Both the position numbers and the translations under genes were made by a program. 64,000 nucleotides of DNA from NCBI GenBank assembly GCA_964030785.1, contig OZ034979.1, forward strand, positions 7,890,883 to 7,954,882. The letters are read 5' to 3'. The DNA comes from Siderastrea siderea (taxonomy: Eukaryota; Cnidaria; Anthozoa; Scleractinia; Rhizangiidae). This document shows, in pieces, positions 51,901 through 60,925 of the stretch. Positions within the stretch are counted from its first letter, which is position 1. Every line of letters begins with the position of its first letter. Under the pieces are notes generated by a model, which had not been told where the DNA came from, did not search any database, and was given only the letters and a program-made list of their open reading frames with translations.

Positions 51901-53560
51901 GTTACGTATTGCAGACCCTGGACGAGTTGTGGCTTTCACGACAGAGGTATCACTCTTCAAGCTGAATTTCTGTCCACATCGACTGCACTCAACTGTTTTG
52001 TTTTACCGAACAAAATTCGTATTTCTCAGTCCTTTCTACAGTCACAGTCTTTTAGATCGCTTAAATTACTTTTTGCTAATTTCTCAAGTGATGTTGTTAG
52101 CAGACGCTGCCCATCAGATGTATCGAGCTCACCATTATTTGTCAGGTATTCTATAGTAACAATTTACAAGCTTCCTTTCTCGCTGTAGGCTGCTCCACGC
52201 TGTCTTGCGACAGTGGCTGCAAGTCAGTGGCCTCGAGAGCTTCGTTTCTTGAAGAGCTGTCTAAACACTGGAATTGCTCAGGTTCGGAAGGACAGTTCAC
52301 AGGTTTGCACAACGATTACAGTTTTCTAGCAAGCGACGTCAGGTAGTTTGGGAGCAGTCGAAGTCACGGCCGCAGACACAGGGATTTCTTTATGGGTTCG
52401 GGATGATGGCACAGTACTTATTTCGGTTTGCCTCCGCATCACTGACATTTCTATCCCCGACCTGACACTGAAAATCTTTGAATGTCGGCTTTTCGCGATT
52501 TTGCGATCTGCATTTCCCCATCGACTTGCAGCCATCGCTGCGCTTTCTGTTTACGTGCGTACGTGGATAGCTTCGAGCTCATTTTCAACTGAAACACCCA
52601 GTTTAAGAAATAAAGGCACAACTCGCATGTTGTAAACGTAAAGCAGAAAATTAAAATCAATTTAAAAAGTAAACAAAAAAGTTTCTTATGTGTTTGTCGC
52701 AACGAAATAAAAAATTATCGGCGGCTTGAACCGGCGACGGGTCAGCGCTGGGAGGCCAGAAAGCGCGCGAAAAATTTGCGGACGACCGGAAGTAAAATTG
52801 CACGTGCATGGCAACCGCGTATCATAGCAACGAGATACTTTAATGGGCCCTTAAACTGCATCCAAATCCGTGCCAGCTATATGATCAACTGTTGTTGCAG
52901 TACACACTCCAAATTGCATTTGCCAGGACCAGTCTTAAAATTCAGTTTACCTTCAGTTGTCTAGGCACCTTAAGTGGTAGATTAGGTGTGTGTTTTAGAA
53001 AATAATTGTATTTAAGAAATTATGACCATCGCAGTGAAGCATATGTCATGGCTTCTCTGGTAGAAGATTTATAGTAATTGGGTGTTGGTCAATCCAAAAT
53101 CAATGACTAATGAAGTTGGCATTGCCTTTTGTGTGTCAAATACAGGTGAAGAATTTATCAGAGTTCCACTTCAAGCCCCAGCAACTTGTTTCTGACATTG
53201 TTGACATCTATCTTAACATGGGTGAAGAGGAATCCTTCTGCAAAGCAGTAGCTACAGACAAGAGGTCCTACTCTCCCAACTTATTTAAACAATCTGAGAG
53301 GGTTCTAAAGTAAGTTACTATAACAGACAGGTTTTAACAAATCACCACCACTATCGTCTTCATCACCATCTTCATCGTGACCATTGTCATCATTGTTGTT
53401 ATCGTCATCAATGTCATCTTCATCATAATCATCATCTTCATTATCAAAATCATTGTCAGGCAGAGAGTCATCGTCATTGCTGAGATCATCATCACCATCA
53501 TTGTCATCATCGGCAGCAGCGCCATCACCTTCATCATTGTTGACATTGTCATCACCACTG

Positions 53561-53597
<37 letters not shown>

Positions 53598-56349
53598 AAT
53601 CATCATTGTCGTCCTCGTCCTCGTCGTCATCATCATCATCTTTTTTACAATATTTTGGAAGGCCTGTAAAGTTTGCTGTATTCTGAGCTTTTGGGTGTTG
53701 CATTCTTTTTACCCTAGCTCTTGACTGCTCACTAGCTGTAGTTACACTTCCACCCATTTCACTGTTGCAGGTTGATTGGCAGACCATCATCAGTTATTTT
53801 CAGACTTAGTGAACTTGCACATCGTGTAGAAGAGTGTGCAAAACGGGAGGAAGAAGCAGAAGACTTACCAGAGGTAAATAAAGTAGTTACTAGATGACTA
53901 TATTTCCTTGCAGTACATCAACTGGGCTAGGGCATGGAATTTTAGTTTAGTATGTCATAAAAACTTAAGGTTACTCCGGACCTTTGCGGGTGTCCTCGGG
54001 GAAAAAAATGCGTATGCACGCCATTTTAAAGGAAAACACGGCAAATTATATATCATTGGAAAGCGTGTTAAGTGTTAATCCCAAAGGATCAATCATCAAA
54101 AGCGTGTCAGCATTTTTCGATATTCTGACTGGTTATTTTTTAATTAATCTGTCAAGTTCGAGAAGCAAAGAATGCGCCATGGGCATTGCATTGAAGATCG
54201 CCACGGGAGAAATTTTATAAATTTCAAAAATCCCCGACACACTTTTGTTTCACAACATCTAAGGAACATTTAAGCCAAATTTCACAGAAATCTGCCTAGT
54301 TTTGGTACCCTATTAATTCATTTGTTTGCCGGAATGACGCATGGTCATTTTCTCAGTCATTTTTGCAATTTTCTTTTGTGGAATTAAAAAAACTGGCAAT
54401 TCATATTTTTTTCTGAAATCTACATTTATTAAGCTTTCCAACGATATATAGTTTGCCGTGCTTTCCTTTAAAATGGCGCGCATACGAATTTTTTCCCAGC
54501 GGACACGGGAGGACACCCGCGAAGGTCCGGAGTAACCTTAAGTCAGGTTGTTGAAACCTTCTGGCCCCAGTTGTTCAAAAGGTGGATAGCACTATCCACC
54601 GGATAAATCTCTATCCAGTGGATAATGCAATTGCTTTCATTAACACTTATCCACTGGATAGTGAATTATCCGGTGGATAGCGCTATCCAACTTTTGAACA
54701 ATTGGGGCCAGAACTTTTCAAAACTCAAAGAACACTTTTGTTAATTTTTGTCCATGGAAATTGAGTTTTTAAAGTGTCTACTACATTAGATATCCTGCTT
54801 TTGATAGATTTTTAATTGCTATTGCCAAGGAAACATTGTCAAGAAAACTTATTTGTTCGTACTTGTAAGCAAACATTCTCCTGTGTAGTAGCTCCTAACT
54901 GACTGAATTAAAATGTTATTTTGACTTTGTAACTTGTTTTGAAGTTTGCCCTGCTTTCTAAAAGTTTCATACAGCATCCTACGTGCTCAAGGGGGTTAAA
55001 ATTAATATTGATAACAAATTTTGGCAATTGAATGACTACTGTCAAATCGTTTTTCTCTAGCCACCAGATGAGTTTGTTGATCCAATAACAAACATGTTGA
55101 TGAATGATCCTGTAATTCTGCCTACTTCTAATCATGTGGTGGACATGTCAACTATCTGTCGTCATTTAATGAGGTTTGTGTGGTATTTCTGTAAAGTACA
55201 ATGCATATGCTTGTGCCTTGCCATTGAATATCTTCTAATCTTCTAATCACCAAATCTTTGCCCCACCATTATTTCAAATTGGCAACTTAATCCAAGTAAA
55301 AATTTGACTTGAAACACTTAAAAATTAATACTCGACAGTTCACCTAACCAACACTGAGAAATGTTTCTTAAAACAATGTGAAACGTAGAGGGCTGAATCC
55401 ATACATTTGAGTTCCAGTTATATTCGTCAAGTTTGAATTTAGGCCAAGTGAAGTTCCAAAATGATGGTGAGCAGAGACCCTAATGCTATCTGAAAGCTAA
55501 CTGTATCAAAATAATTATTGTGCCTCACTACTTTACTAAACTACTTAATACTAAAATCAGTAATAATTTTTCCACTTCTCAAAAGCCAACTCAAGTAAAC
55601 TTGAATTCACACTCTGTCATCGTGAAGTGGGATTAAAAAATAATCCCACGCTAGAGCACTAATGGGGGCCCCTATACCAACATGCATGTTCTTCGCACTG
55701 TTCCCCATATATTTCTTATGGCAATAGTTGGGAGAATTTGCTAACACATCAAGACATTTCATCTTGGGTGATCATTTCCTTTATTCTCGTGACTTGTGTC
55801 TTTGGAGAAATAATGATTATTAGTGTACGTAAGGAGAAATAAGATGCTTCTCGCTTTTGGGGCTTAAAGGGTTAAAGAGGCGATAAGAGCACAAGTGGTG
55901 CACAGGTGGCACACTCTTGGGGGGGGGGGGAGGACAGGGGATTTTAAACTCATGCTTCCCATACCCTTAAATCCCAGTTCCCTCCCTGTATTTGTTGGCT
56001 CCCACCTCTTTTCTTTTTTTCAATGACAAAATATTATGCAATGTTGCATAATTTTGCCCTTTTTCTCCTGCTTCCTGCCACCTTGGGAATCCCACTCCCC
56101 TCCCCCCCCCCTTCTTCTCTTGCCTCCTGTACACCTCCCACCCCCCCCCCCTAACCCCCTACACCACTCTGTCTCTGGTACCAAATCGGAACAGAGCTTA
56201 ACGTATTGTCTTATCTTTCTTGTTGTAGTGATCAGAAGGATCCGTTTAACCGCATGCCTCTTACACTAGAGATGGTAAAAAAACATGTAGAGTTGAAAGA
56301 AAGAATTCAGCAGTGGCTGGCAAATGTCAAAGCTCAAAGGAAAAGCTGA
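29735..56349 (+). CDS. UBE4A: Ubiquitin conjugation factor E4 A (UBE4A), complete, 27 coding exons
   Basis: UBE4A is a cytosolic/nuclear U-box ligase of the yeast Ufd2 family that extends ubiquitin chains. Exons: 29735-30044, 30610-30725, 31298-31465, 32112-32176, 33149-33228, 33320-33384, 35109-35240, 36125-36262, 36574-36675, 37173-37268, 37627-37945, 38358-38410, 39088-39195, 39688-39834, 41078-41148, 41284-41361, 42509-42632, 43882-44005, 44409-44494, 45144-45251, 46327-46407, 46942-47045, 47594-47687, 53146-53309, 53771-53873, 55061-55173 and 56229-56349. The sum is 3,270 nt, 1,089 aa (human 1,066), in frame throughout. NPFAALF at residues 12-18 matches UBE4A, not UBE4B. The Ufd2 core shows [67 protein letters not shown] and [10 protein letters not shown]. 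The U-box is residues 1013 to about 1087. Confidence 0.96.
30329..30509. mobile_element. Short fold-back element in UBE4A intron 1
   Basis: Left arm CAATAGAGTCCTTCTGTC then GATAGGTTCCCTTGGAAATT; right arm AATTTCCTTGGGCAACCTAT then GACAGAAGAACTATTG. About 180 bp with a short spacer, non-coding. Confidence 0.65.
30838..30996. repeat. (GAT)n microsatellite
   Basis: An imperfect GAT/GGT tract becomes a pure GAT run at about 30930-30996. It is in the UBE4A intron after exon 2; the preceding donor (gtgagt after 30725) and the next exon show it is spliced out. Confidence 0.95.
31990..32054. repeat. (ATG)n microsatellite
   Basis: ATG repeats with few interruptions, 60 bp upstream of UBE4A exon 4. 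Confidence 0.92.
32312..32580 (+). mobile_element. tRNA-derived SINE-like element
   Basis: The head TGGTGTAGTGGTTAGTGCAT looks like a tRNA 5' half with an A-box. It is followed by TTTCCTTAGACAAGAAAGTT, ATGTATGAATGGGTACTGGC, GATGGACTAGCATCCCATCC, a G run, and ATGATACAGAAACCAGGTTA. This arrangement is recognisable from dispersed SINE-type repeats of invertebrates. An inverted fragment lies at about 35590-35720 (AGCTTATCCCTGTTTTCTGT). In a UBE4A intron. Confidence 0.65.
33473..34558. mobile_element. 1.1-kb non-autonomous element, CAGGGTTCAAAATA ends
   Basis: TIRs CAGGGTTCAAAATA (33473) and TATTTTGAACCCTG (ending 34558). Both flanks read CATGTA (33467-33472 and 34559-34564), a 6-bp match and so a 5-6 bp duplication. 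Sub-terminal GC-rich motifs CCGGCTGTC and CGCCGGCTATCGCCGGC occur at opposite ends. Ends resemble hAT. Within a UBE4A intron; no transposase. Confidence 0.85.
35366..35554. mobile_element. piggyBac-like MITE, CCCTTTAAGCC family, copy E
   Basis: Starts CCCTTTAAGCCCCAGGAGTG, ends TGGGGCTTAAAGGG, flanked by TTAA at 35362-35365 and 35555-35558. Closest to copy B. In a UBE4A intron. Confidence 0.9.
37532..37573 (+). pseudogene. UBE4A: Duplicated 3' end of UBE4A exon 10 in the next intron
   Basis: The stretch GGAGCATGCCCTCAGGGAAA then AAGAAAGAAGGTGAAT repeats, with three or four changes, the last about 36 nt of exon 10 plus its donor (37227-37272, GGAGCATGCCTTCATGGAAA). The offset is 305 bp. A CAG sits just before the copy and a GTGAAT donor just after. 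It looks like an old partial exon duplication that is not part of the main reading frame. Confidence 0.75.
39527..39690 (-). mobile_element. Probable LINE 3' end with octanucleotide tail
   Basis: A run of AGAATAGAT-type repeats (39527-39560) is followed by GACTTTATTTATACACGATA. On the minus strand this is a short 3' UTR ending in a simple-repeat tail, as in CR1/L2-like LINEs. No coding part remains. It ends just at the UBE4A exon 14 acceptor region. Confidence 0.4.
41600..42060 (-). mobile_element. Second LINE 3' end fragment
   Basis: The minus strand 42056-41862 encodes a reverse-transcriptase C-terminal tail, [20 protein letters not shown] then [11 protein letters not shown]. This is the same protein region as in the fragment at 5645-6016 but from a different family. 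A 3' UTR follows to about 41600, where CTTTATTTATAGAGG marks the end. 5'-truncated, in a UBE4A intron. Confidence 0.75.
42374..42417. repeat. (CAT)n/(CAA)n microsatellite
   Basis: CAT units followed by CAA units, about 90 bp before UBE4A exon 17. Confidence 0.9.
43081..43245. mobile_element. Palindromic fold-back, same family as 13088-13585
   Basis: Left arm ATGATGATGACCGTGGCAGT then GATCATATCAACTTAAG and AAAGAACAACCTGAAAAAAT; the right arm is the inverse, ending ACTGTGAAGGTCATCATTAT. About 165 bp and nearly all arm. The shared ends with 13088-13585 show one family with and without internal sequence. Confidence 0.8.
43616..43824. mobile_element. piggyBac-like MITE, CCCTTTAAGCC family, copy F
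   Basis: Starts CCCTTTAAGCCCTGATTTAA after TTAA (43612-43615). Ends GTGCTTAAAGGG, with TATA instead of TTAA on the right. It lies 57 bp before UBE4A exon 18. Confidence 0.82.
45267..45334. repeat. Near-perfect 66-bp palindrome beside a splice donor
   Basis: The arm CACTTGTGTACAGAAAAAAG then AAGATAATAA is followed directly by its reverse complement TTATTATCTTC and so on to CACAAGTG. The arms are about 32 bp with almost no loop. It begins about 16 nt after the end of UBE4A exon 20 and would form a strong hairpin in the pre-mRNA. Confidence 0.9.
45410..45920. repeat. 105-bp tandem repeat array, about five copies
   Basis: The CACAGGAAAGTA marker lies at 45551, 45656, 45761 and 45866, exactly 105 bp apart. 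The three middle units are almost identical, and the outer ones are diverged. The unit includes TTCATTTGAATGGTCACACT, TTAGGATTTCATCCACAGAC and TTAGAACCACCTTGTACAGC. This is the most homogeneous array of the family, in a UBE4A intron. Confidence 0.95.
47240..47320. repeat. (CCCCCTA)n then (CCA)n microsatellite
   Basis: Heptamer-like CCCCCTA runs followed by CCACCACC, in a UBE4A intron. The G-rich complement could form a quadruplex. Confidence 0.85.
48660..49260. repeat. About 60-bp satellite array in the left arm
   Basis: Units contain ATAACGGCCGTGTTTGGAGT then ACCGAACGAAACGAGGCCGT and GTTAAGTCATGG. About seven units lie in one orientation up to 49080, then inverted units (CATGACTTAACGGCCTCGTT) from 49130. 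Confidence 0.9.
49742..50090. repeat. 39-bp satellite array, nine copies
   Basis: The unit CGGCCTCGTTTCGTTCGGTA then TATAGAAGAACGCTAAACG repeats at exactly 39 bp, nine times, with only a C/T difference (CTCGTT or CTCATT). Since 39 is divisible by three, open frames run through on both strands, but these are artefacts of the repeat. Sequence is shared with the 60-bp array in inverted orientation. Confidence 0.95.
51055..52850 (-). mobile_element. Nested 1.8-kb TTAA element with degenerate transposase
   Basis: TIRs GGGCCCATTACAGTATC and GATACTTTAATGGGCCC, with TTAA at 51051-51054 and 52851-52854. The minus strand encodes a transposase-like protein: a [10 protein letters not shown] zinc-knuckle start (about 51990), then the ORF 51960-51571 with [33 protein letters not shown] and [19 protein letters not shown], followed by [10 protein letters not shown]. 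Further pieces upstream (52702-52330) are in other frames with stops. The TTAA target suggests a Kolobok-like origin; the protein family was not firmly recognised. Removing it restores the right arm of the outer palindrome. Confidence 0.75.
53340..53640. repeat. Long imperfect (ATC)n tract
   Basis: About 300 bp of ATC/GTC/TTC triplets, pure (ATC)n near 53565-53600. It begins about 30 bp after UBE4A exon 24 and ends 130 bp before exon 25. The acidic ORF read on the minus strand is a repeat artefact. Confidence 0.95.
53969..54537. mobile_element. TTAA-flanked fold-back element (569 bp)
   Basis: Left arm GGTTACTCCGGACCTTTGCG then GGTGTCCTC, and right arm GAGGACACCCGCGAAGGTCC then GGAGTAACC. The inverted match continues through CGTATGCACGCCATTTTAAA and TATATATCATTGGAAAGC. 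TTAA flanks both ends (53965-53968 and 54538-54541). In a UBE4A intron. Confidence 0.88.
54561..54711. mobile_element. Palindromic MITE with GGATAG core
   Basis: Left arm CTGGCCCCAGTTGTTCAAAA then GGTGGATAGC, and right arm GCTATCCAACTTTTGAACAA then TTGGGGCCAG. The interior repeats ATCCACTGGATA and ATCCGGTGGATAG. About 150 bp, only 23 bp from the previous fold-back element. Confidence 0.8.
55061..56349 (+). CDS. UBE4A: UBE4A U-box exons 26 and 27
   Basis: Exons 55061-55173 and 56229-56349 encode the U-box: [48 protein letters not shown] and [15 protein letters not shown]. The DP.T..LM.DPV.L...N.VD...I.RHL pattern is the E2-binding U-box core. The TGA stop is at 56347-56349. Confidence 0.96.
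55664..55871. mobile_element. piggyBac-like MITE, CCCTTTAAGCC family, copy G
   Basis: The right end GGGGCTTAAAGGG is followed by TTAA (55872-55875). The left end is decayed (GGGGGCCCCTATACC). The internal blocks TTCTTATGG and AATTTGCTAACACATCAAGAC identify the family. UBE4A last intron. Confidence 0.7.
55930..56165. repeat. Dispersed C-rich repeat, copy 2
   Basis: Same block order as 17650-17880: GGCTCCCACCTCTTTTC, ACAAAATATTATGCA, CTGCTTCCTGCCACCTTGGG, then long C runs. Ends 60 bp before the last UBE4A exon and forms part of its upstream pyrimidine-rich tract. Confidence 0.65.
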
Positions 56350-57462
56350 CCCTCAAAGCAGATATTTATTAGTGCTGCCTTAATGTGATAAATAATTAAT
56401 CCAATAGATATTAGATCATTAATACTTTAAACGTTAATTTTAACATTAAAAGCCCAGAGTAATGATTTGGCTATATAACTTGCATTGACTTGATGTCATT
56501 TTGATAGAGCTCAAATTTCCATGCATGAATGCATAAATGAATTGGAACGTTAAGTTGAATTTTTTTTGTTTTGTTTTTAAAATGCCCTCTTATCATTAGG
56601 CCCCTCTATATGTTTCAAGCCAGTGTGTGTTTTTAACTGTTTTAGATCTGAACAAGTCTAACCATTTTATTCTTTTAATACCAATTATAGAATTGTGACT
56701 TTTATAGCTTACAACAAAACTGTACATGCATATTTATTTAGAGTTAACTGTGAGATGCACAAAGGATTAGAAATGTCTCCCAAGATTTGTATAATCTGAG
56801 TTCACAAAAAAATGGGCATATGTGATAACAGTCATTAAAGATATGGGTGGCAAGATTAAATCTAGGTAGAGGGTGTTGTGGCCAAGATATTGAATAAGCT
56901 ACCTGCTGCCCGAGGGAAGTGGGAGGGTAAAAAAAATGCATATGTTATCTTATGATCTTGTGACTTTATAAAAACCTTCATAAAGCAGAAAACCTATATT
57001 AAGGTGCTAAAGCAGGCAAATACAGCCCTTGGTGACTAAAGAGTCACCAGCCTCTATTAATTGTAGTTCTGGCAGCTTGCTGGCACTGTTTGGAGGCTAG
57101 TTCCCCAGACAATTTCCTGTGAGAAAAGGGCTGTGGTTTGTAAACAGGTTTGGATGGTATTACACCGAAAAAGTGACTTCTGAATAAATTGACTATAACT
57201 TTTACTCTTTAGTTCTTAACTGAATTAATATCTGTCTACCTTGAGGCAACAACTGCCCGGTGGTAGCAATCATTCTCTCTATTTAAAATTGTAAGAATAT
57301 TGATGACATCAGATTCAACTAGTTCCCAGGGCTCTTCTCTTTTACTTTGTTTGACTGAGAGAAAATACACAGGTACTGGGTTGAGTTGTCGGGGCAGTTC
57401 CTTCTGAGCCAAAAATTAAACAAATAAAAAAAGATGCAAATCAGAGAATAGAAAGATGTTAA

Positions 57463-57863
57463 GACGGATTCCGCTCAACGTTCGAGCAATAAGTGCAAAA
57501 AATATTTACCAAAAAACTACTCATAGCACAGTAATATTTTAAATGCAATTTGAAACATCTCACTCTAGTGCACTTGCCCAAGTGACCCCGCTATGAAATT
57601 CTCAAGCATTCTCAAGAAAATTATTTTCAAATCTCGTAAAAGTATGCTAAAAACGGGCGCCATTTTGTTTTGAACTGACATGAAGCGTCTTTTTAATTGA
57701 AATATGGATAACTTCAAATCCAATTTTCTCTCGCGGGGTCAGCTTGGGAGCAAAAGTAACGATAAGTTCTTCTTATCTGTTCTCAAAATGTGACAGTGCT
57801 GCAAGTATTTTTTTGGTAACTTAATTTTTGCACTTACTGCTCGAACGTTGAGCGGAAACCGTC
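57463..57863. mobile_element. TTAA-flanked fold-back element (401 bp)
   Basis: Left arm GACGGATTCCGCTCAACGTT then CGAGCAATAAGTGCAAAAA, and right arm TTTTTGCACTTACTGCTCGA then ACGTTGAGCGGAAACCGTC. TTAA flanks both ends (57459-57462 and 57864-57867). Non-coding. Confidence 0.9.
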
Positions 57864-58659
57864 TTAATCAGTTGTACTTGTGAAAGAGACAAATGCCAGG
57901 GTGTATCTGCTACAACAATTTGGCTTTTTTACAACAGGAACATGACAACCACAAAAATGATAAGCGATTACTCAATTACGTAAAGCCTGTTTTCAAAGCC
58001 TGGCCTACTGCACCGGCCATGCACCAACCCTTCTTTTGATAACAAGACTTAAAACAACTCAGAAATAGCCTATTGACAGCAGCATCAGTCATACCTGGTA
58101 AGTTGAGTTTTTTAAATCAAAGTGTGCATGTTACTAAAAATCTTTGTGAAGGTGCTAAAAGTTGCACTGCTATGTTTTGTGCCACTTGACTCTGATCAGT
58201 TGCAAACAGCAGAATTAAGTTCTGTTTTCTGCAATGATTGCGGCAATTTGTTTCACCGTTGCAATGTGAAACACCACCTTCTGGAACTTGCCTTACAATT
58301 CCTGGTTTTGGCAATACTATGTGTCCAGGTTTTGGCAATACTATGTGATTAGCTTTGCAAGGCAATCTGCACAAAGTGTTGCCTAGTTTTGCACAGTAAC
58401 CTTTTCATGGAGCTGAAATGTGCGAGACAAGTTACACCCGACAGTACATCAGGTAACACTGCCCAAAGGCCCAAATAGTTGATTTTCTTCATTCTTGTTG
58501 TCCTTTCATATTTAGCACTTTGGATCACCTAACGGTAATTCAAGCAAAACATGCTCTCAAGGATGGGGCAATGCTTCTTCACATTCTGCCCACAGAATTT
58601 TGAGCAAAATGAGGGCTTATAGGGTCTCAGGAGCAGAATAGGCCTTTTGTGGCAGACAA

Positions 58660-58870
58660 GGGGGTTAGTTTCTAAAAAAACTGTGGTGCTGCGGCGATGG
58701 GGATCCAAAGTTTTGGATTTATCAACTGAGCTGATAAGGTAAATTGGCCACTGTAATTGCTCTGACCGATTTGCTTTGACGAAGGGCTAACGCTCGAAAC
58801 GTCATCTTTCAATCTCTTTACGGTGGCCAATTTACCTTATCAACTCAGTTGATAAATCCAAAACTTTTGT
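58660..58870. mobile_element. Penelope-like terminal-repeat remnant
   Basis: Contains GATTTATCAACTGAGCTGAT, AAGGTAAATTGGCCACTGTA, CGAAGGGCTAACGCTCGAAA and, inverted, GGTGGCCAATTTACCTTATC. It matches both ends of the element at 16497-17455 but has no coding interior. Confidence 0.8.
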
Positions 58871-59529
58871 GGCAGAGTCTAGCAGTACACCTGCTCACAG
58901 GCTTCCCAGTGAAAAGCAACTGTTCCTGTTCAAAAACTGTTAAAATCCACCAATAAATAAATGTAATGCCTTTAATGGATACATGCTGGAACAAATGCTT
59001 GTCTACTGTTTAACAAATTTTACCCGGAATGAACCGAGCAGGACAGGCCACTAACAGAGTCCCCTCATGGAAGGTTTTTTAATTATGTTTTGCACCCCCC
59101 TCCCCCGCAAGAAATTCCAGTTTGGCTTCATACTTTGCTTCTAAAATTTTGGCTTTTCTGACCCCTGCCCCCCCACTCCCCCTTGGAATTCCCAATATCC
59201 TTCCATAGGTTGGGTAAGGATTTTTTCTGGAACCACACAATCTTTGGCCAGAATAACCAGCTTTTTAAATCCCGCAAATGTAAACAAGCCTTTCAAGGAG
59301 ATGTAAATAATTCACTGCCAAAATTTCATCTCTAAATTTTTCAAAGTACAACAAATTCCAAGCTCACTGAAATGGGTTTGTTTATTGTCCCTTGTTACTT
59401 TTTTCACCAAAAAATATTTAACAAAAATAATGAGTTCTATATGAAGCTGCTACAACATAGGCCCACTGAGTGCACAAAACAAAATGGAAGTTTACATTGC
59501 TGGTTATGCACAGTCTGTTACAGAGTCTG

Positions 59530-60893
59530 TTAGTCGTCATCTTTTCCATGCTTGATAATTCTTGTGAATTTCACATAGTCAAAGAGGCCTTTAGAATCAA
59601 CAGGTGCTCCATGTAACATGTCATCAATTTCTTGATCTGAAAACCTATAAAAAATACAAGAAAATAGTAAGTCTAGATTATGTAGTATAGAATACATTTC
59701 AGGCATCCTAATGGGGGAACTTTTATCCTAGGAAAACAAACATATACAAAGACCACATGAGGAACTCCGCGTCCTAATCTCAGTGAACGGCGTCTTGGGT
59801 TCCATGACATACCCTTGCTAAGGGACATGATTGCCTCAGCCCAGTCTAGTTCTTTATGCACTCAGCAAAAATGATGTTTGAAGAGGCAAATTAAAGGAAT
59901 TCTCATTGAGTCAAACCACGAGCCATATGACATGGTTGTCATTCTAACTTTTTGTGTACAGATGAAATTCCTAAGTGTAACCATTCAAATGAAAGCTACT
60001 GAGCAATACTTTCCTGTGGTGCTGTTTATGATGCTGTACAAGGTGGTTCTAAGTGTTGATTCTGTGGATAAAATCCTAAAGTGCTGGGGTGGATCCAGGT
60101 TTTATGTAAGGGGGGCTCGGTAACCGACAGCCGAAGGCAGGAGCTTTTAGAGGGTTCCGGGGGCATGGTCCTGCGGGAAAATTTGAAATTTATCCCCTCG
60201 GAAATGCAATTTCCAGCGTTCTGAGGGCTTATTTAAGTTGTTTTTAAATTGCTTTGAAATCTACTTAGTTCTATGCTAACTAGTTAGAAAAAAAACCTAA
60301 AGAACAAAAATTATATCCAAATCAGAACTATGAATGGATTCTGTTGTAAAATGAGCAGAGAGTCAAATAGACAATTCAAAGTCGACTACTAGAAATATAT
60401 CAGACTCGGCTTTTTCAAACAGCTGAGCGGTTGCTTCAGTGCATGCTTGCCTAGCTGATTATGCAAAGAAATGGTCAGTTTGTTGCTGCTTTCCCCTTCT
60501 GCCTCTTGAACATACCGCCCAGTCTGACAGACTTCAAAATAAGTTCCAGAGAACAATCCAAAAGTGATTGGGAAAGAACGGCTGACCTTTAAGGTCAATA
60601 CCCAAACTTTAACCGAGGAAGTTGATTGGCTTCGGTAGACAAACTGTCACTTTGGCGCGAGGTAGAACAGGAGTGTGAATAGGTGGTTCTTTTACCAAAT
60701 AGACAGACAGAAATGAAAGCGCTATATATACCATAGACTCGACTGCTTACTGAGTGGGGCTTTTTAAATTTTAATGTTATTTTTGCTGTTTTTCTTATTC
60801 AAAAGACAACTGCTTATTTTTAATTAATTAAAGAGATTGTCCAGTTATTAGTGAATTTTTTCAGAAACCGCACGGTTTTAGACGTTTGTTGTG

Positions 60894-60925
<32 letters not shown>

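Larger units (their letters stand above)
47706..52969. mobile_element. 5.3-kb palindromic DNA element with satellite arms in the largest UBE4A intron
   Basis: The outer ends GGTGCC and GGCACC are flanked by TTAA on each side (47702-47705 and 52970-52973). The inverted arms are long: GGCACGGATTTGGATG (about 48029) faces CATCCAAATCCGTGCC (about 52859), and about 48380-48720 faces about 50240-50640, with shared GACGTTACCGTGTTACGAC and TTGGACGA blocks. The arms carry GTTACGATGTTAC units and two satellite arrays. The centre (49300-49560) has repeated TACGGACCGT motifs. A second TTAA element (51055-52850) is nested in the right arm. No intact transposase belongs to the outer element. Confidence 0.75.
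56350..59529. other. Convergent intergenic region between UBE4A and the myosin light-chain gene
   Basis: Probable UBE4A 3' UTR first, then a fold-back element (57463-57863), a Penelope terminal remnant (58660-58870) and a pyrimidine-rich stretch at 59090-59240 that resembles 39390-39540 (both end in GGAATTCCCAAT followed by CCTTCCATAG or CCATCCATAG). I saw no further exon. Confidence 0.6.

Noticed and set aside
53305..53790. 161-aa acidic ORF on the minus strand
   Set aside because: Artefact of the long ATC-triplet tract; starts and ends overlap UBE4A exon 24 and intron in antisense.
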